Below, in pieces: positions 1-10,719 of a DNA stretch of 45,863 nucleotides. The notes under the pieces are model-generated. The model made no database searches. It was not told the DNA's origin and saw only the letters and a list, made by a program, of their open reading frames with translations. The stretch spans positions 1 through 45,863 of the forward strand of contig JAUCBJ010002600.1 of NCBI GenBank assembly GCA_032718475.1, read 5' to 3'. Numbering within the stretch: position 1 is the first letter of the stretch; the number at the start of each line of letters is the position of its first letter. Both the position numbers and the translations under genes were made by a program. The DNA is from Nemertoderma westbladi (Eukaryota; Xenacoelomorpha; Nemertodermatida; Nemertodermatidae).

Positions 1-709
1 TTTAATTGCATTAATCATATTGTTTGTACTGTTATTTTACCGTCAGTTATTAATTGTACCTATTTGTTGATGGAAATATTGCTCTTTGGATAATACGGAT
101 AAATCACCCAAATTCCCAATTTTCTTGATACACTACAGGTTAGAGAGACCGGCTATACATAACAATTGCGATTTATATTAATGTGGTGTGTATTGAATCC
201 AATGTTATTTAGCAGACCCTACGTGAGTCAATTGCTGCTCTCTTTATGTGTGATCAAATATACTGACGGTCGGCAGAATAGTGTGTATGATTGTGATTGG
301 TAACAAAGTATTTCCTAAAGAATACGCTTTATACTTTAATCATAAGCAGTATCGTTGCGTTTAGTATAAGTCTTAGTTCTGTTTAAATAGATAAAGCGCC
401 ACGTCCTAAAGGAACTGTTAATATTTCCCGAAAGCCAATAATATCTGTCAGAGATTAATTATTAACGATCTATCGAATAATACATTAGGTATACACTGCA
501 ACCTTACACTGTAATAATACAATTCAAGCATCCGAATTCAGTCTCCCGGGTGTAGATCCATCGGGTGAATGATCGCGCATGGGCTGACTTCGGCTAATGT
601 TTTGTGTATTAGCATAAAATATCGTCGTATGCTAAAGGTGTTTTAATTAACTAAAAGACATATAAATTTTGGCAGGTTAAACTGCTAAAGGTCTTCAAAA
701 GCGCGAACA
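1..709 (+). repeat. Diverged LTR, 5'-truncated by window edge
   Basis: This segment is the reverse complement of most of the LTR at 7945-9120, with many substitutions and small indels. Landmarks include the terminal gcgcgaaca at 701-709 (matching the LTR end tgtttgcgc read in reverse) and the shared blocks around 130-160 (gttagagagaccgg), 405-440 (cgtcctaaaggaactgtta) and 535-605. It is therefore an older member of the same LTR family, oriented + while the complete element is -. It could be a solo LTR, or the 5' or 3' LTR of an element lying mostly outside. No primer-binding site was recognised after 709, so these options cannot be separated. The small reading frame seen in the young LTRs is interrupted here. 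Confidence 0.8.
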
Positions 710-1737
710 GTCGTCTCTGTGTTGGGTGTATGCTTACTGTAGTTTGGTATGGGCTTTTGTACTGTATCGTCGCCACTGTGTTGTGTGTAGACTTACTGTA
801 GTTCGGTAGTCTGGCAGTACCGTAACATTACTGCATTACTGGGGCTCGGGAGTCAGGCGTTACTGACCGGTTTAGTGTATCCTTTCTGCAGTTTGGTACT
901 GCAGTGCTCCAGTACACAGGGATGTACTTGGTTTGTAATAGACTTACATTACAGTCCTATCTGTCAGTCTGTAGGTGGGTGGAGTTGCTCGGTTTCATAT
1001 AATTTAAATTAGTTGTTTAGTGCAGTTAGCTAGGTAGTACATTAGTTATATTTGAGAAAGTTTAGTAGTTTTTTTAGTTCAGTAGTCTATAGTTTAGTAG
1101 TGCTTTAGTTTATTTGATAAAGATTATGTAATATAATCGAAAATTTATAAACTTTTTAGCGTTTTACCATTTGGGAGTTAGTTCCGGCAGCGGCAGAACA
1201 ATTAAGTAAATATATATCTTTCCTTTCTGCGGTTTGGAGAAGTACTACTTGTTATATAATATTATATTATATATATATATGCTATATAAGTTAGTTATAT
1301 AAAATTTTTTCCATAAGTGATAATTTTATAAAACATACACATAAAACGCATCAAATTTACTGAGACCTTGCGAAAAAGTTGGCAAACTAAAAATAAGAAA
1401 AAATACTGCAGTATCAACAATGGTTTATGAATAAACTTAATAATCTGTTTTTATTTACTCAAGCATGTCTTGGCAGTTATAACTATAATCCTGTTTATTA
1501 TCACTTATGTTAAAAAGTAAAGTGATCGCATTAGTGAACATTGGAAACACAAGACACTTGAGGCAACCTGAACACTCCTTTCTAAGATGTTTCCTATAAG
1601 GCAGGGTGTGTACTGAAATTATGTCGTAATAGGGATTTCTGGACTTAGAATAAAATATATGTTACTGTTTGTATGATATATAGCAGTTGATTAAGTTGGT
1701 TAGAAGTTGCTGGTGTGACCCATGGTGGTAAGGATTG
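710..1737. other. Non-coding stretch, no gene seen
   Basis: From 710 to about 930 short motifs recur (for example cttactgtagtttggta, and the variant with ttcggta). This might be the untranslated leader of the LTR element whose LTR ends at 709. The remainder is AT-rich, with an AT dinucleotide run near 1256-1290. No coding frame was recognised. Confidence 0.4.
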
Positions 1738-2400
1738 GATCTGATCGGATGAGCATAAGCTCAAAAGATGGTATGCTTGAGCATGTGGATGACTTCTGTT
1801 ACCTGGGATCATGGATCCGGAAGTCAGGTGAGGACCTTCGAATACGTAAGGGAAAGGCATGGGCAGCCTTGAATAGGCTTTCCAGGATTTTGAAGTCACC
1901 GATAATTAATCGGAAACTTAAGGTCCGGTTATTTAGAGAAGCAGTAGTTCCAGTACTCCTCTATGGGAGTCCATGCTGGGCTCTAACTGCTGAGTACACC
2001 AAATCTCTGGATGGCACATTCACAAGAATGCTACGCCGGGTTCATTGTGTCACGTACAATGCACACATCTCCAACCAGACACTATATAACATTGGAGGTG
2101 TCTCATTGGTTCCCCCAAGCTTGACACTAGAACAAAATCGCCTCCGCTTTGCAGGACATTGCTTTCGCCGTGAGGACCAACCAGTGCATAATCTTGTACT
2201 TCGGCAGCCTCATCGAGTGAATAAGCATGGTGGACAGCCCATGACTTTCTTGAGACGCATCTTAAAGGACACTGGCCTTGAAGATGCGGATGATCTAGCA
2301 AATGTCATGGGTGATAGGGAGTTGTGGCGGTGCAATTTTGTCGATAAGCCGGCACAGCATTCTTAAAAATGCAGCTGCAATGCAGCATGCCGATCCTAGG
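1738..2400 (+). pseudogene. LINE copy 1: 3' fragment of reverse transcriptase ORF
   Basis: The + strand frame that ends at the stop near 2364-2366 encodes the C-terminal part of a non-LTR retrotransposon RT protein, downstream of the catalytic core. It contains the YLGSWIRKSGEDLRIRKG block, the LLYGSPCWALT block and the RRVHCVTYNAHISNQTLYN block. Homology to LINE copies at 24.4 kb and 35.3 kb begins near 1738, so the copy is strongly 5'-truncated, as is usual for target-primed reverse transcription. After the stop comes the family 3' end, aatgcagctgcaatgcagca, then gatcctag. Inactive fragment; clade uncertain (RTE/CR1-like). Confidence 0.85.
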
Positions 2401-4902
2401 AGGATTTTTATGAAAAACATCTCATGTAGAATGATCTGTAGTACCAACCGGGTTGCAGTTCTCGGTCCAAGAGTTTGGCCCAATGAACCTAGATATGTAG
2501 GCTATCTTCTGTGAAAATTTCAACACAAAATTATTGTTTTTGAAAAATTTATGAGCGTTTTAGTATGTTCGGGTATATTTCGGGCATCATATATTTTGAG
2601 ATAGACAAAGAGAAGCATTTACTTAATTGATCATAGAACATTCAAATGGACATATTTTACAAAACCAATACTCAAGATTGTAGCCCTATAGATGCTGAAC
2701 ATTTTGGTATATGTTTGATAAAAATTGGGTGAAAAATATAAAGTAGTAGGGAATTTACTGATGAAAAGTGTCAAAATCGGCAAAATGAAAAAAAGGATGT
2801 TTTATACGGAGAGTTATGAATATAATCAATAAATTATGTTGTTGAAAAGTTCTGTTTTGTGGTGGAAAATTATTCAATGGTAAAAACCGATGTCACCACA
2901 TGAAAGACATTCTATGAAACCACAAAAGTAGAAGAAAAAAAAAATTTCAAAAATTTTCAGAAAATTTGAAAATTTTGCAGTAGCTTGGGGTGATACCACC
3001 CCTTAAGTAGGCCAACTTTGAGTTTCTTGTAATCGGATTGCTATACGGATAGTTATACTCCACAAGACATTTTTTATCCATGTTTATTTATGAATTTTGA
3101 ATGAACCAGTTAATTATTAATGATTACTCGAGATAATTAATTTACCCAGTGGAGTGAGACTAATATAGAATAGAGATTATTGTGGTTGTTAGAGCAATGA
3201 GAATAATTTATTAGATTGTTTACCACCTTCACGATATATGGAATTAAAATTATGTTATATTAGTTGCCGTCGTTCATCAATCAACCTGTGTGGATAGACG
3301 CTAATGTAAAACATGGGTTAGACCACATAACCCCCCCAAACTAGTCACTGGATTATTGCGATCATAAGAAAACATTGTTTGGACATAATAACACCAAATA
3401 TTCACAAATGAGTTAACCTTCCTTACAAATTAACAATATAAATATTTACTTTATAGGACTGCTGGCTTTACTTTATGAGATTTTAGCCTACTCTAGCAAT
3501 AGAGTAGGCTAGAATAGGAATTTGATACCCATCAGTCTGGTCAGTGTCAAAATGCCTGTTGTGTGAGGCGAGAGTCCACTGCTACCAGGGCTTGCTGAGT
3601 CCTTTCCAGGCTCTTAATCACATCTTGCTGCAGAATACCTCTCAGTTGTTGGTTGTCATCTAGTTGCATGTCCACCCACCCTTCCCAATCACTTTCAGGA
3701 TTGGTCATCAGGAATGCTAGAAGGCTTGGCTCTGAGTTTGTCGGTTCCTCCACAGTTTGCTGCGAGCTACGCTTTCCAAGTCCTTTTCGGGCTCGTAGTT
3801 AACGCCAGTGATAGAAGACCGCTTGGGCCAGTTCTAGTATAGATAACCACTCATGCAGTCCAACCCAGTCCAGTCGTTCGACACTATATGAATGCCTGCT
3901 GTGCAGGATCCTTTTGGGATTGTTCGATTTAGGGATTGGTGATTGTTGTTTGGGTTTGATTTAGGAATTTTAAGCGGATTGGCTTAGGATACGACATTCC
4001 TCTGCAGATCCACTGTTACATTGTTATATAAGGAAATCTCTTTGGCTATCAGGGCACCACCTGAAGCCAAACTCTTGGAATTCTGGACCCTATGATGCCC
4101 CTTTTTCCAGAAAGAGAAATATTTTTATAGTCACCCAAATTTTAAAATGGCCTGTGTCTAGGTTTTTGGGAGCCTAGTAGTTTGGATTATTCTTCACAAT
4201 TCAGTTTTTCGAGCCTGCATGGGCCCAGGTACGAATTTGTAATTAACGCAAACATTATTTAGACATATAATTGGTTTTGGCCTTTTAGTCACATTTTTGG
4301 CCTTCTTGCATTAATTTTGGTCTTCTTGCCGTTTACTATAATACCAACACTAGCAGCAGACTGCTACAGGTGACCTGATGAGACATTGGGCGCCATCTAG
4401 TGATTTCAAAGTATTGATCTGTAAGATTTTGTTGGTTGCATATAAGGCAGGGTTGGTTCCACATTAACTCCCAAGGGTGAACACTCCATAACTATCCAAC
4501 AATTTCTTTATTCCACCATCAGAAGTTATATCCACATTGTACCACTTGGTATGCACTAATCTCTAAAATGTCATGCTTATTGACAGTCTGAAATTTCTAC
4601 CTGTGCCAACAAACACTACTGTGAAAGCAGTTCTGGTGCTGTATCCACTTGGACACTGCCACAAAAGCAACATGTATTAATATGATTGTCTAATGATATT
4701 TGTAGAATATAATTAACTACAATTAATTACGAAAAAGATGTTATCATTACACTAATGATAATGTTACAATAATGATGAAAGTCACTATTGAGGACTTCCC
4801 ATAGAACTGGAGTCTGCGTCTCCATCATAGTCAAATACTTATTCTGAGTTTTACTATTGTTTCTATGTACTGATTTTATATTAATTACTATTATTTATAC
4901 AG
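2401..4902. other. Non-coding, AT-rich, probable intron/intergenic
   Basis: No convincing exon is seen. There is a small - strand open frame at 3547-3753 whose translation is acidic and Gln-rich with no recognised family. A perfect 12-bp stem with a GCAA loop lies at 3484-3511. The region ends in the TA-rich, pyrimidine-containing tract before the splice acceptor at 4901-4902. Confidence 0.4.
3484..3511. repeat. Perfect hairpin, 12-bp stem and GCAA loop
   Basis: tagcctactcta (3484-3495) is followed by gcaa and then by its exact reverse complement (3500-3511). The loop is of the GNRA type. No flanking gene explains it; it may be a remnant of a foldback MITE. Confidence 0.6.
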
Positions 4903-5610
4903 ATGATTCAAATCCTTGTGAAAATGAAAAGTCGCTGTGGATTTGGGATTTATCAAGTGCAGCTGACGATTTTTTTGGAAATCATCCTGGCATTGAAAAC
5001 GGCATTATTACCTATAGTGTTGGTCCTGGAGGGATTGAAAATCAGGCAGTTGACATGATAAGTAATACTGGATATATCTCAATACCACATGGTCCAGACG
5101 AGTTAACTTCAGAGACATTTACTATGGTAGCTTTTATTAAGACAACTGGAACTCAAGTTGGTCCAATATTTGAATTTAGCAGTTCAACTTCATTTGGGTC
5201 ACATTTATGGTTATGCTGTCCTAATGCTGTAGATCTTTGGTATAATCCTGGTCATTTAATTCCATCTGGCGAACCAGGGAAATTATTTAGTAATGCTGTG
5301 ACTATTGGAGAATGGTATATTGTTGCCGTTGGTGTGAGTGCAGTTAATAAGCAGACATTCCTTTACAGTCGAAGAGTTGGAAGTTCTGAACAGACAAGGA
5401 TAGATTTTGCCAACACAATAAATACTAATAGACATGATCATGATAGTGTTTCCAACCTTTCTTTGGGTCGACGTATTTGTGGGACATGTGGGTTTCCAAA
5501 TCAACCATTCCCAGGATATATATCGCACACTCAGTATTACAGCTGCTATTTATCAAGTAGTGATCTGGAAGAAGTTTATGAAGACCAACTAATTTATCAA
5601 CTCGATGATG
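4903..5610 (+). CDS. LamG-like domain exon 1
   Basis: This is one internal exon of 708 nt encoding a complete laminin-G/ConA-like (LamG_3 type) beta-sandwich domain, expected in an extracellular, glycan- or protein-binding protein. The acceptor is ttatttatacag ending at 4902 and the donor is G|GTTAGT at 5610/5611; phases are 1 and 1, so the exon is symmetric. An in-frame TAG follows just inside the intron. Visible features are an N-terminal Cys a few residues in (NPCENE), the glycine-rich strand VGPGGIENQAVDM, GYISIPHGPDELTSE, the IVAVGVSAVNKQTFLYSRRV strand and a terminal ...SHTQYYSCYLSSSDLEEVYED. It is paralogous to the exons at 6955 and 43662. It is the most divergent of the three and carries extra Cys residues around WLCCP and RRICGTCG. 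The rest of the gene is not visible. Confidence 0.85.
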
Positions 5611-5639
5611 GTTAGTTAGTTAACAACATGCTTAGTGTC

Positions 5640-5710
5640 TATATTTTATTAACTTTCTTATTATGTACGGTTTATTTTTCAATAAAACTTAATTTTTATA
5701 TTAATAATAA
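5640..5710. repeat. Intronic segment duplicated at about 6310-6420
   Basis: The sequence just after exon 1, from gtctatattttattaact through tacggtttatttttcaat, resembles the segment beginning near 6311 (tgtctatatttttttaact, tacggttttttt). This suggests that exon duplication carried flanking intron with it, or that a repeat is shared by both sites. Confidence 0.5.
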
Positions 5711-5877
5711 TTGTTTATGCAGATTTTAGGATGCACTGATATCATTTTCCCAATGTCTATTGACTCTTACAGTTTTAATTGAGTTGAGCCCAAAATGGTT
5801 CCAAGAATCTGTAATTTGACAGTGACAGCATCCTTCCATATTACATTATAGAAGTATCATCTAAAGAATTCCCCATA

Positions 5878-5975
5878 GGACTTCAAATGGTTCTGTGTCA
5901 CCGTAAGCAGTATACACAAATGTTGTGGAGCCATCGTATACTGATCTGATTGCTACAATAATTTCATCACGATTC
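5878..5975 (-). pseudogene. Short reverse LINE fragment (RT region)
   Basis: cttcaaatggttctgtgtca and the following approximately 90 bases match, in reverse orientation, the LINE copy 2 segment around 25180-25275 (the region encoding IAAIRSVYDG...TTFVSTVDGDTEPFEV) with several substitutions. It is an internal, doubly truncated LINE remnant in the intron between the first two LamG exons. Confidence 0.75.
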
Positions 5976-6033
5976 CCATATGCTGCATGCAAGAATGCTT
6001 AACATACATTGTCAGGAGAATGAATTTAAGATC

Positions 6034-6270
6034 TTAACCCTATTAAACCCGGGGGAGGGTGTCAATATGACCCCCCCCCCCCCCCCCCCCTGAGGAAAAT
6101 GACTTTTCCTGAAAATCTAATGCCTTCGAAAACGGAGGAAACGGTTTTCATGAATATTGGGAAGATTTCGAGTTATAGCACCATTTTTAACCCAACTTTT
6201 GGTGTAACCGGATTCAATTCCGTGCATTACCCACCCAAAATGGGACTAGTGGCATTTTACCAATATAGTT
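6034..6270. mobile_element. Left end of TTAA-flanked MITE (truncated copy)
   Basis: TTAA at 6034-6037 is followed by CCCTATTAAACCC, a G-rich run, tcaatatga and a long C-run (about 6069-6090). The next about 150 bases (gacttttcctgaaaat, ttcgagttatagcaccattttt) align with 22876-22985 inside the MITE at 22817-23979. No matching right end is present, so this copy is truncated or rearranged. Confidence 0.6.
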
Positions 6271-6353
6271 GGGGATGTGAGATTACCAATAATAATAATG
6301 AGATTACCAATGTCTATATTTTTTTAACTTTATTATTATACGGTTTTTTTTTC

Positions 6354-6419
6354 AATTCAACTTTAATCTTTATATAATTCAACTTTAATCTTTATATAAT
6401 TCAACTTTAATCTTTATAT
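6354..6419. repeat. 22-bp tandem repeat, three copies
   Basis: aattcaactttaatctttat plus at is repeated three times head to tail. The unit derives from the intron segment also seen after exon 1. Confidence 0.85.
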
Positions 6420-6954
6420 TAAAAATTGGATAAGCTTGTTAAAAATAAATTAAACAATATGTTATATTCTTTCTTAACCAACAAAATTAAGTTTTATTTA
6501 TTTGTGTGGAATTAATTTCGCACTACCAAATCGCCAGGGCGACATATTTTCCAGCTTTATGTCGCAGTGCGACATTATTTCTCAGTATGTCCCTACTCCA
6601 TACATTTAACTATGTGTCCAGTATATCCCCAATATGTCACCGCGTCATTATTAGGTTGTTCTAGAAAGTTTGAGTACTACAAATAATACCATAACTACAA
6701 ATAATTCCCCACAAATAAATAAAATTAGATTCGCCATTGTTCATAATTAGCACATTATATCTTTTACGGCCTTCCTTCTATTATTCTACAAAATCACTTG
6801 TGCCGTAACGCTATAATGTGCTATTTAATGAACAATGACGTATATAGTTATTACTACATTAGTAGGCTATATATGATGTTTCTACTAAATTATATTTTTC
6901 ATTACACACAGAACAGGTATTGAGGAATAATTTTTATTCCACAATTATTTGCAG

Positions 6955-7611
6955 ACTGCCAATATGTAACGTGGTGGCCTCTAAATTTCGTGGATGGAGG
7001 ACAGAACAAACTACCAAATCTCCATGGGGACATTATTGGAACATTAAGATATGTACCCGGACCAGGCGGTGTAGAAAGCCAAGCGATAGACTTCACTAAC
7101 GGCTACATATCAATCGCACATGATCCAAATGAGTTAACCTCAGAATCTCTTACAATGTTGGCCTTTATCAATACGCCTGGAGTTGGTCCAATATTTGAGT
7201 TTGGCGATGCAGCAAGCTATTCAACATACTTATGGATTTGGCCTGATGCTCGTCAATTGCTCTATCATCCAAAATCGTCAGCAGTTAAAGCATTTCCCAA
7301 CGCCATCACCTCCAATGAATGGTATTTGGTTGCGGTTGGTGTGAGTGCTACTAATAAACAAACATTCCTTTACAGTCGAAGAGTTGGTAGTGCAGATTAC
7401 AGAAGAATTGAGTTTGACACTCCAAATACTCAGAGAGCAGCATTGGATAGCACTGCGAATCTGTATTTGGGGAAACGTATTAATAATGGATGGCCAGGGC
7501 AGACAAACTTCCCAGGCTACATTGCCCATGCTCGATATTACCCTTGTTCTCTCTCAGTGAAGCAATTAGGAGAAGCATATGAGGAGCTCCTAAATTACAA
7601 TACACCTAACA
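6955..7611 (+). CDS. LamG-like domain exon 2
   Basis: This exon of 657 nt (219 codons) encodes a second LamG/ConA-like domain. The acceptor is acaattatttgcag ending at 6954 and the donor is A|GTTAGT at 7611/7612; phase is 1-1, matching the other LamG exons. The domain opens with Cys and a Trp-Trp pair (CQYVTWWPL), then LPNLHGDIIGTLRYVPGPGG, GYISIAHDPNELTSESLTML, VGPIFEFGD, the VGVSATNKQTFLYSRRVGSA strand and GYIAHARYYPCSLSVKQL. The frame is open throughout with no lesion, which suggests selection. It is more similar to the exon at 43662 than to exon 1. Downstream, intron sequence runs to the LTR element inserted at 7945. Confidence 0.88.
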
Positions 7612-7944
7612 GTTAGTATAGAAATTCAATTCATTTACTTTATGAGGTATCATTTGGTAGGCCAACCTTCCCTAAATAAAATTTAACATACTGTACAGTA
7701 GTAACAACTGTAGGTAAACGATGTATCAGGAAACAATCAGGACGAAATGATTGTTAACAATAATAATACAAAATGACAGAAGATTGTCATTAGAGAAATT
7801 TTGATTCAGAATTTAATGGTAATTTAAAATCTTAAAATGGCTTGGCGGAATCTTTTTTTAGTTATCGACTCTTTCTGTCTACCAGTTTTTCCATCAAATT
7901 TTAGAAGACAGACAAACAGTTATACAGAAATATTTGACAACACC
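7612..7944. other. Intron, left flank of LTR element
   Basis: No coding sequence is seen. The segment ends with the target duplication acacc (7940-7944) of the large LTR element. Confidence 0.5.
7940..7944. repeat. Target-site duplication ACACC (left)
   Basis: acacc directly precedes the LTR and is repeated directly after the other LTR at 20467-20471. A 5-bp duplication is typical of retroviral-type integrases, including BEL/Pao and Gypsy. Confidence 0.9.
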
Positions 7945-9120
7945 TGTTTGCGCTTTTAAGACCTTTGACAGTTTAACCTGCCAAATTAGGATGTCTTTTA
8001 GATGATAGATAGTCTTTAGCCTATGACGAGTATTTGATACACTACATTAGCCGAAGCCAGTCTATGCGCAATCATTCACCCGCTGGATATACCCGGGAGA
8101 CTGAATTCGGAAGCTTAATGATTGATGGTGTAAGCCTACTGTATTATTCGACTGATCGTAATATATAATCTCTGACAAATATTATTCACTTTCGGGAAAT
8201 ATTAACAGTTCCTTTAGGACGTGGCGCTCTAAATATGTAAACAGAGTTATGACTTAAACTAGACACAACGAAAAGGCTATAGATTCACGTATATGGCGCA
8301 TTCTTTAGGAGATGCTTTGTTATCAGTTACAATCATACACAATGCTGCACAATACTGCACACTAATCTGCCGACCTTCACTAAATTTAGTCACGTATAAA
8401 GAGAGCAACATACAATTTATGTCGGGCCTATGAAATAGCATTAGATTCACTTCAAACCACTTAACATAGGTCGCAATCGTTTATCTGTAACCGGTCTCTC
8501 TAACCTTTAGTATATCAAGAAGGTTGGGTGTCTGACTATTGATCAGTATTCCGATATAATATTTCATCAACAAATATAATGAACAACCGACAGCAAAAGC
8601 AGTAAAGTTAAGGTATAAATGATTATTAAGTGAGTGAGTTAACTCGATTTGTTGAGTTGAGTTAAGAATTGCATTGATAACAGATATACGTTCTATAATT
8701 AAGCCTACTAATGTTAAGCTAAAGACTGAAACACGGAGGTGCCAAAAGCCGGTGTTCTTAGGCTCTGGGCAAAAACATAACACTGAATTCCTGAGTTTCT
8801 GTATCCACCTCCAACACAGAGACAAAAAACGCTCTGATTGGTCGACCGAACAACGAGAGAACAAAGAAACAAAGAAATGTCGACGTGGCAATATCAGCTG
8901 TTAGCCGTCGTCATGGTAGCGACACTGTTTTCAAGAGTATCTAGCTTATTGCTTCACGAAATTGCGGATTATGTCCTCTAAAGTACAAATACAGAAGAAA
9001 TGGCTTTTATGTCCTCTAAAACACCAGTACAGCAAGGACACAGCCTTTTTATGCCTGGTAAACCAACCACAGAGTACTTTACGGGGAAAATAACCGGCTA
9101 ATTACGCAAAAGCTTTTACA
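7945..9120 (-). repeat. 3' LTR of the large element
   Basis: 1176 bp, beginning tgtttgcgcttttaag and ending gcaaaagcttttaca on the + strand; the ends form an imperfect inverted repeat. In element orientation it reads tgtaaaagc ... gcaaaca. It is almost identical to 19291-20466, which indicates a recent insertion. Contains an open frame of 136 codons at 8481-8891. Confidence 0.93.
8481..8891 (-). CDS. LTR-internal ORF, 136 aa, hydrophobic, unknown
   Basis: An ATG-initiated frame lies wholly inside the LTR and is present unchanged in length in the other LTR. The N-terminal third is Arg/Cys rich (MPRRHFFVSLFSRCSVDQ). Two hydrophobic stretches follow, near residues 52-75 and 94-115, which could be membrane segments. 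No family was recognised. The older LTR at the window start has stop codons in the corresponding frame, so the ORF may simply be chance. It is recorded because both young copies keep it. Confidence 0.25.
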   Translation of the reverse strand: MPRRHFFVSLFSRCSVDQSERFLSLCWRWIQKLRNSVLCFCPEPKNTGFWHLRVSVFSLTLVGLIIERISVINAILNSTQQIELTHSLNNHLYLNFTAFAVGCSLYLLMKYYIGILINSQTPNLLDILKVRETGYR

Positions 9121-9130
9121 CCGCTCCCAG
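9121..9130 (-). promoter_or_regulatory. Candidate polypurine tract
   Basis: On the - strand the bases immediately 5' of the 3' LTR read ctgggagcgg. A purine-rich run at this spot is expected to prime plus-strand DNA synthesis. It is short, so the assignment rests mostly on position. Confidence 0.4.
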
Positions 9131-9198
9131 AAAATGGGATTTAAGTCTATAAAATATAACAAATCACAGTTTCTAAAATATAAAGATACTCTAAACAG

Positions 9199-10719
9199 TT
9201 AGTCTTTCTTACGCAGACGGCGTTTACGCAGTTTTTTGAGGCTAGCAAGAGTCCTTTTCTCTTTGGGGCGAGCCACTTTACTAGGAGGGTTATAAATCCT
9301 GGGTGAAGGGTGCAATATGATTGCATCAGAAGGTGTAGGATTATGGTCGGGGTATCCGCCGTTTCGATATGCTTCTCCTCGAGCTGATTTTCCTCCGCTC
9401 GTAGCTGGATACGTTCATCCAAAAACTCTCGCAGAGAATGGGGTTGTCTAAGTTCGATATCTTCTTAGAGATTCTGGATTTCACAATCGAACTGAGATAA
9501 AGACAATTCGTTTATCGCTTGGACTTGCTGTTACAACTTACGTTTATCTGAACAAACGCAGGTTTCCTTTCTGATCTTTGTAGAATAGCGTTTAACTCGT
9601 TTGGTACAACGTTCTCCGCCACTTTGGTGACAGGTTATATCGTGTTAAGCCGGGACGATGGTAAGGGTTAAACGGCGATATTAAATGTCCGCGTCCCAAT
9701 CCGGTTAGGTAGAATGGGCTAATATCTAGGAAGCCCACAACTGGGGTGCCACCGACTAATTGTTCAGGTAACACTAGATCTTTGAGCAGTGAGTACAGCT
9801 CGGGAGGATCCGTCATACTAATAGGATCAAGAGTCTGAAGTCTCACTAGGGAATGAGGAGTTCTGATCGAGTATTCCGAAACTCTGATCATTGGTTTATT
9901 TAAGGATCGTCTGAGTCGAACGAGTGTAGGTGATACATCGAACAAGTTTCGCTCGAAACTCCCATAAGTATAGCGAGTAAAACCGTGTTTAAAGCAACGT
10001 CTCCGCGGATGTTTATGTCTTTCCGTTTGTTGGTTGGGTCTTGGGCATTCATCGCAATAATACCAAAAACGCACGTCTTGTAGGGGAAACGCGAGTCATC
10101 TTTCTCCAGCTTACAATATTCCTCCATCCGTTCGAAGCTATCCGGTACAACAGGTAGCGATCGATCGGCGGTAAGATACATCATAGTGGAATATAGCCGT
10201 TTGAGTTCTACCATGCGGTCATGATGTATACCTTGAGGATATCGAGTTTCTAGATTCTGTTGACTGGTAATATCGAGATAGGTTTCTCTCAAGAATTCCA
10301 GGTATTTGGTGGAGTCGCTGCATTTATCCGGCTCTTCGACATCTGCACTTTCGAGTCGGTTTCGAATAGAATTTTCGTGTTCGAGTCTCAGTTTATCGTT
10401 CCGCTTCCGCTGGGTATGATATTTAAATAAACCATTTCCCTTTGGTGTCTATATCGTTCGTATCGTGTAGGTCGATAGGATGACCAGTAGTTAAGAAGTC
10501 CATATACGTACCATTACGATGCGTATAGCGAGCGGTGAATTTTCTACAGTCTAACCCACGCGCAAGTTGCTCCCGGGACATTGGCGGTTAGATATAACGA
10601 CCATCGTCCTCCGTAGTAGTTGGACCAGCGTCGCCGCGTATCAAGCTATCAACAAACACTTGTAAAGGTAGAGCATATCTTTCCCTGATACCAAGATCAT
10701 CTTCTATCAACTCAATCAT
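9199..10719 (-). pseudogene. Accessory coding region of the LTR element, unrecognised, interrupted
   Basis: Downstream of the protease, in the place where env or other accessory genes lie, protein-like sequence runs for about 1.5 kb on the - strand across several frames. It starts with an ATG at 10719 (MIELIEDDLGIRERYALPL) and meets an in-frame TAA at 10588-10590. It continues from 10581 (MSREQLARGLDCRKF) to about 10430, then an open stretch from about 10444 to 9900 (contains YLEFLRETYLDITSQ and RLYSTMMYLTADRSLPVVP). A further frame from about 10090 to 9592 carries CDECPRPNQQTERHKHPRRR then CFKH, a possible Cys/His metal site. A last frame ends at 9199 in a strongly basic tail (KKLRKRRLRKKD), which could be a nuclear-localisation or nucleic-acid-binding tail. 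No transmembrane segment or known family was seen. It is either a decayed gene of about 500 codons or one that uses frameshifting. Confidence 0.5.
9592..10090 (-). CDS. Open segment of accessory region with Cys/His cluster
   Basis: This is the longest uninterrupted part with a Cys/His motif: CX2C followed about 20 residues later by CX2H, within a very basic HKHPRRRC stretch. It then runs through a Leu/Pro-rich segment with PELYSLLKDLVLPEQLVGG. It lacks an ATG (the first codons are open through about 10090) and overlaps the preceding open segment (10444-9900) in a different frame, so a frameshift joins the two in the ancestral or translated product. Function unknown. Confidence 0.4.

Noticed and set aside
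3547-3753. 68-codon - strand frame as a gene
   Set aside because: Gln- and Asp-rich with no recognised motif, no splice or start context, and a length expected by chance; kept only as a remark.
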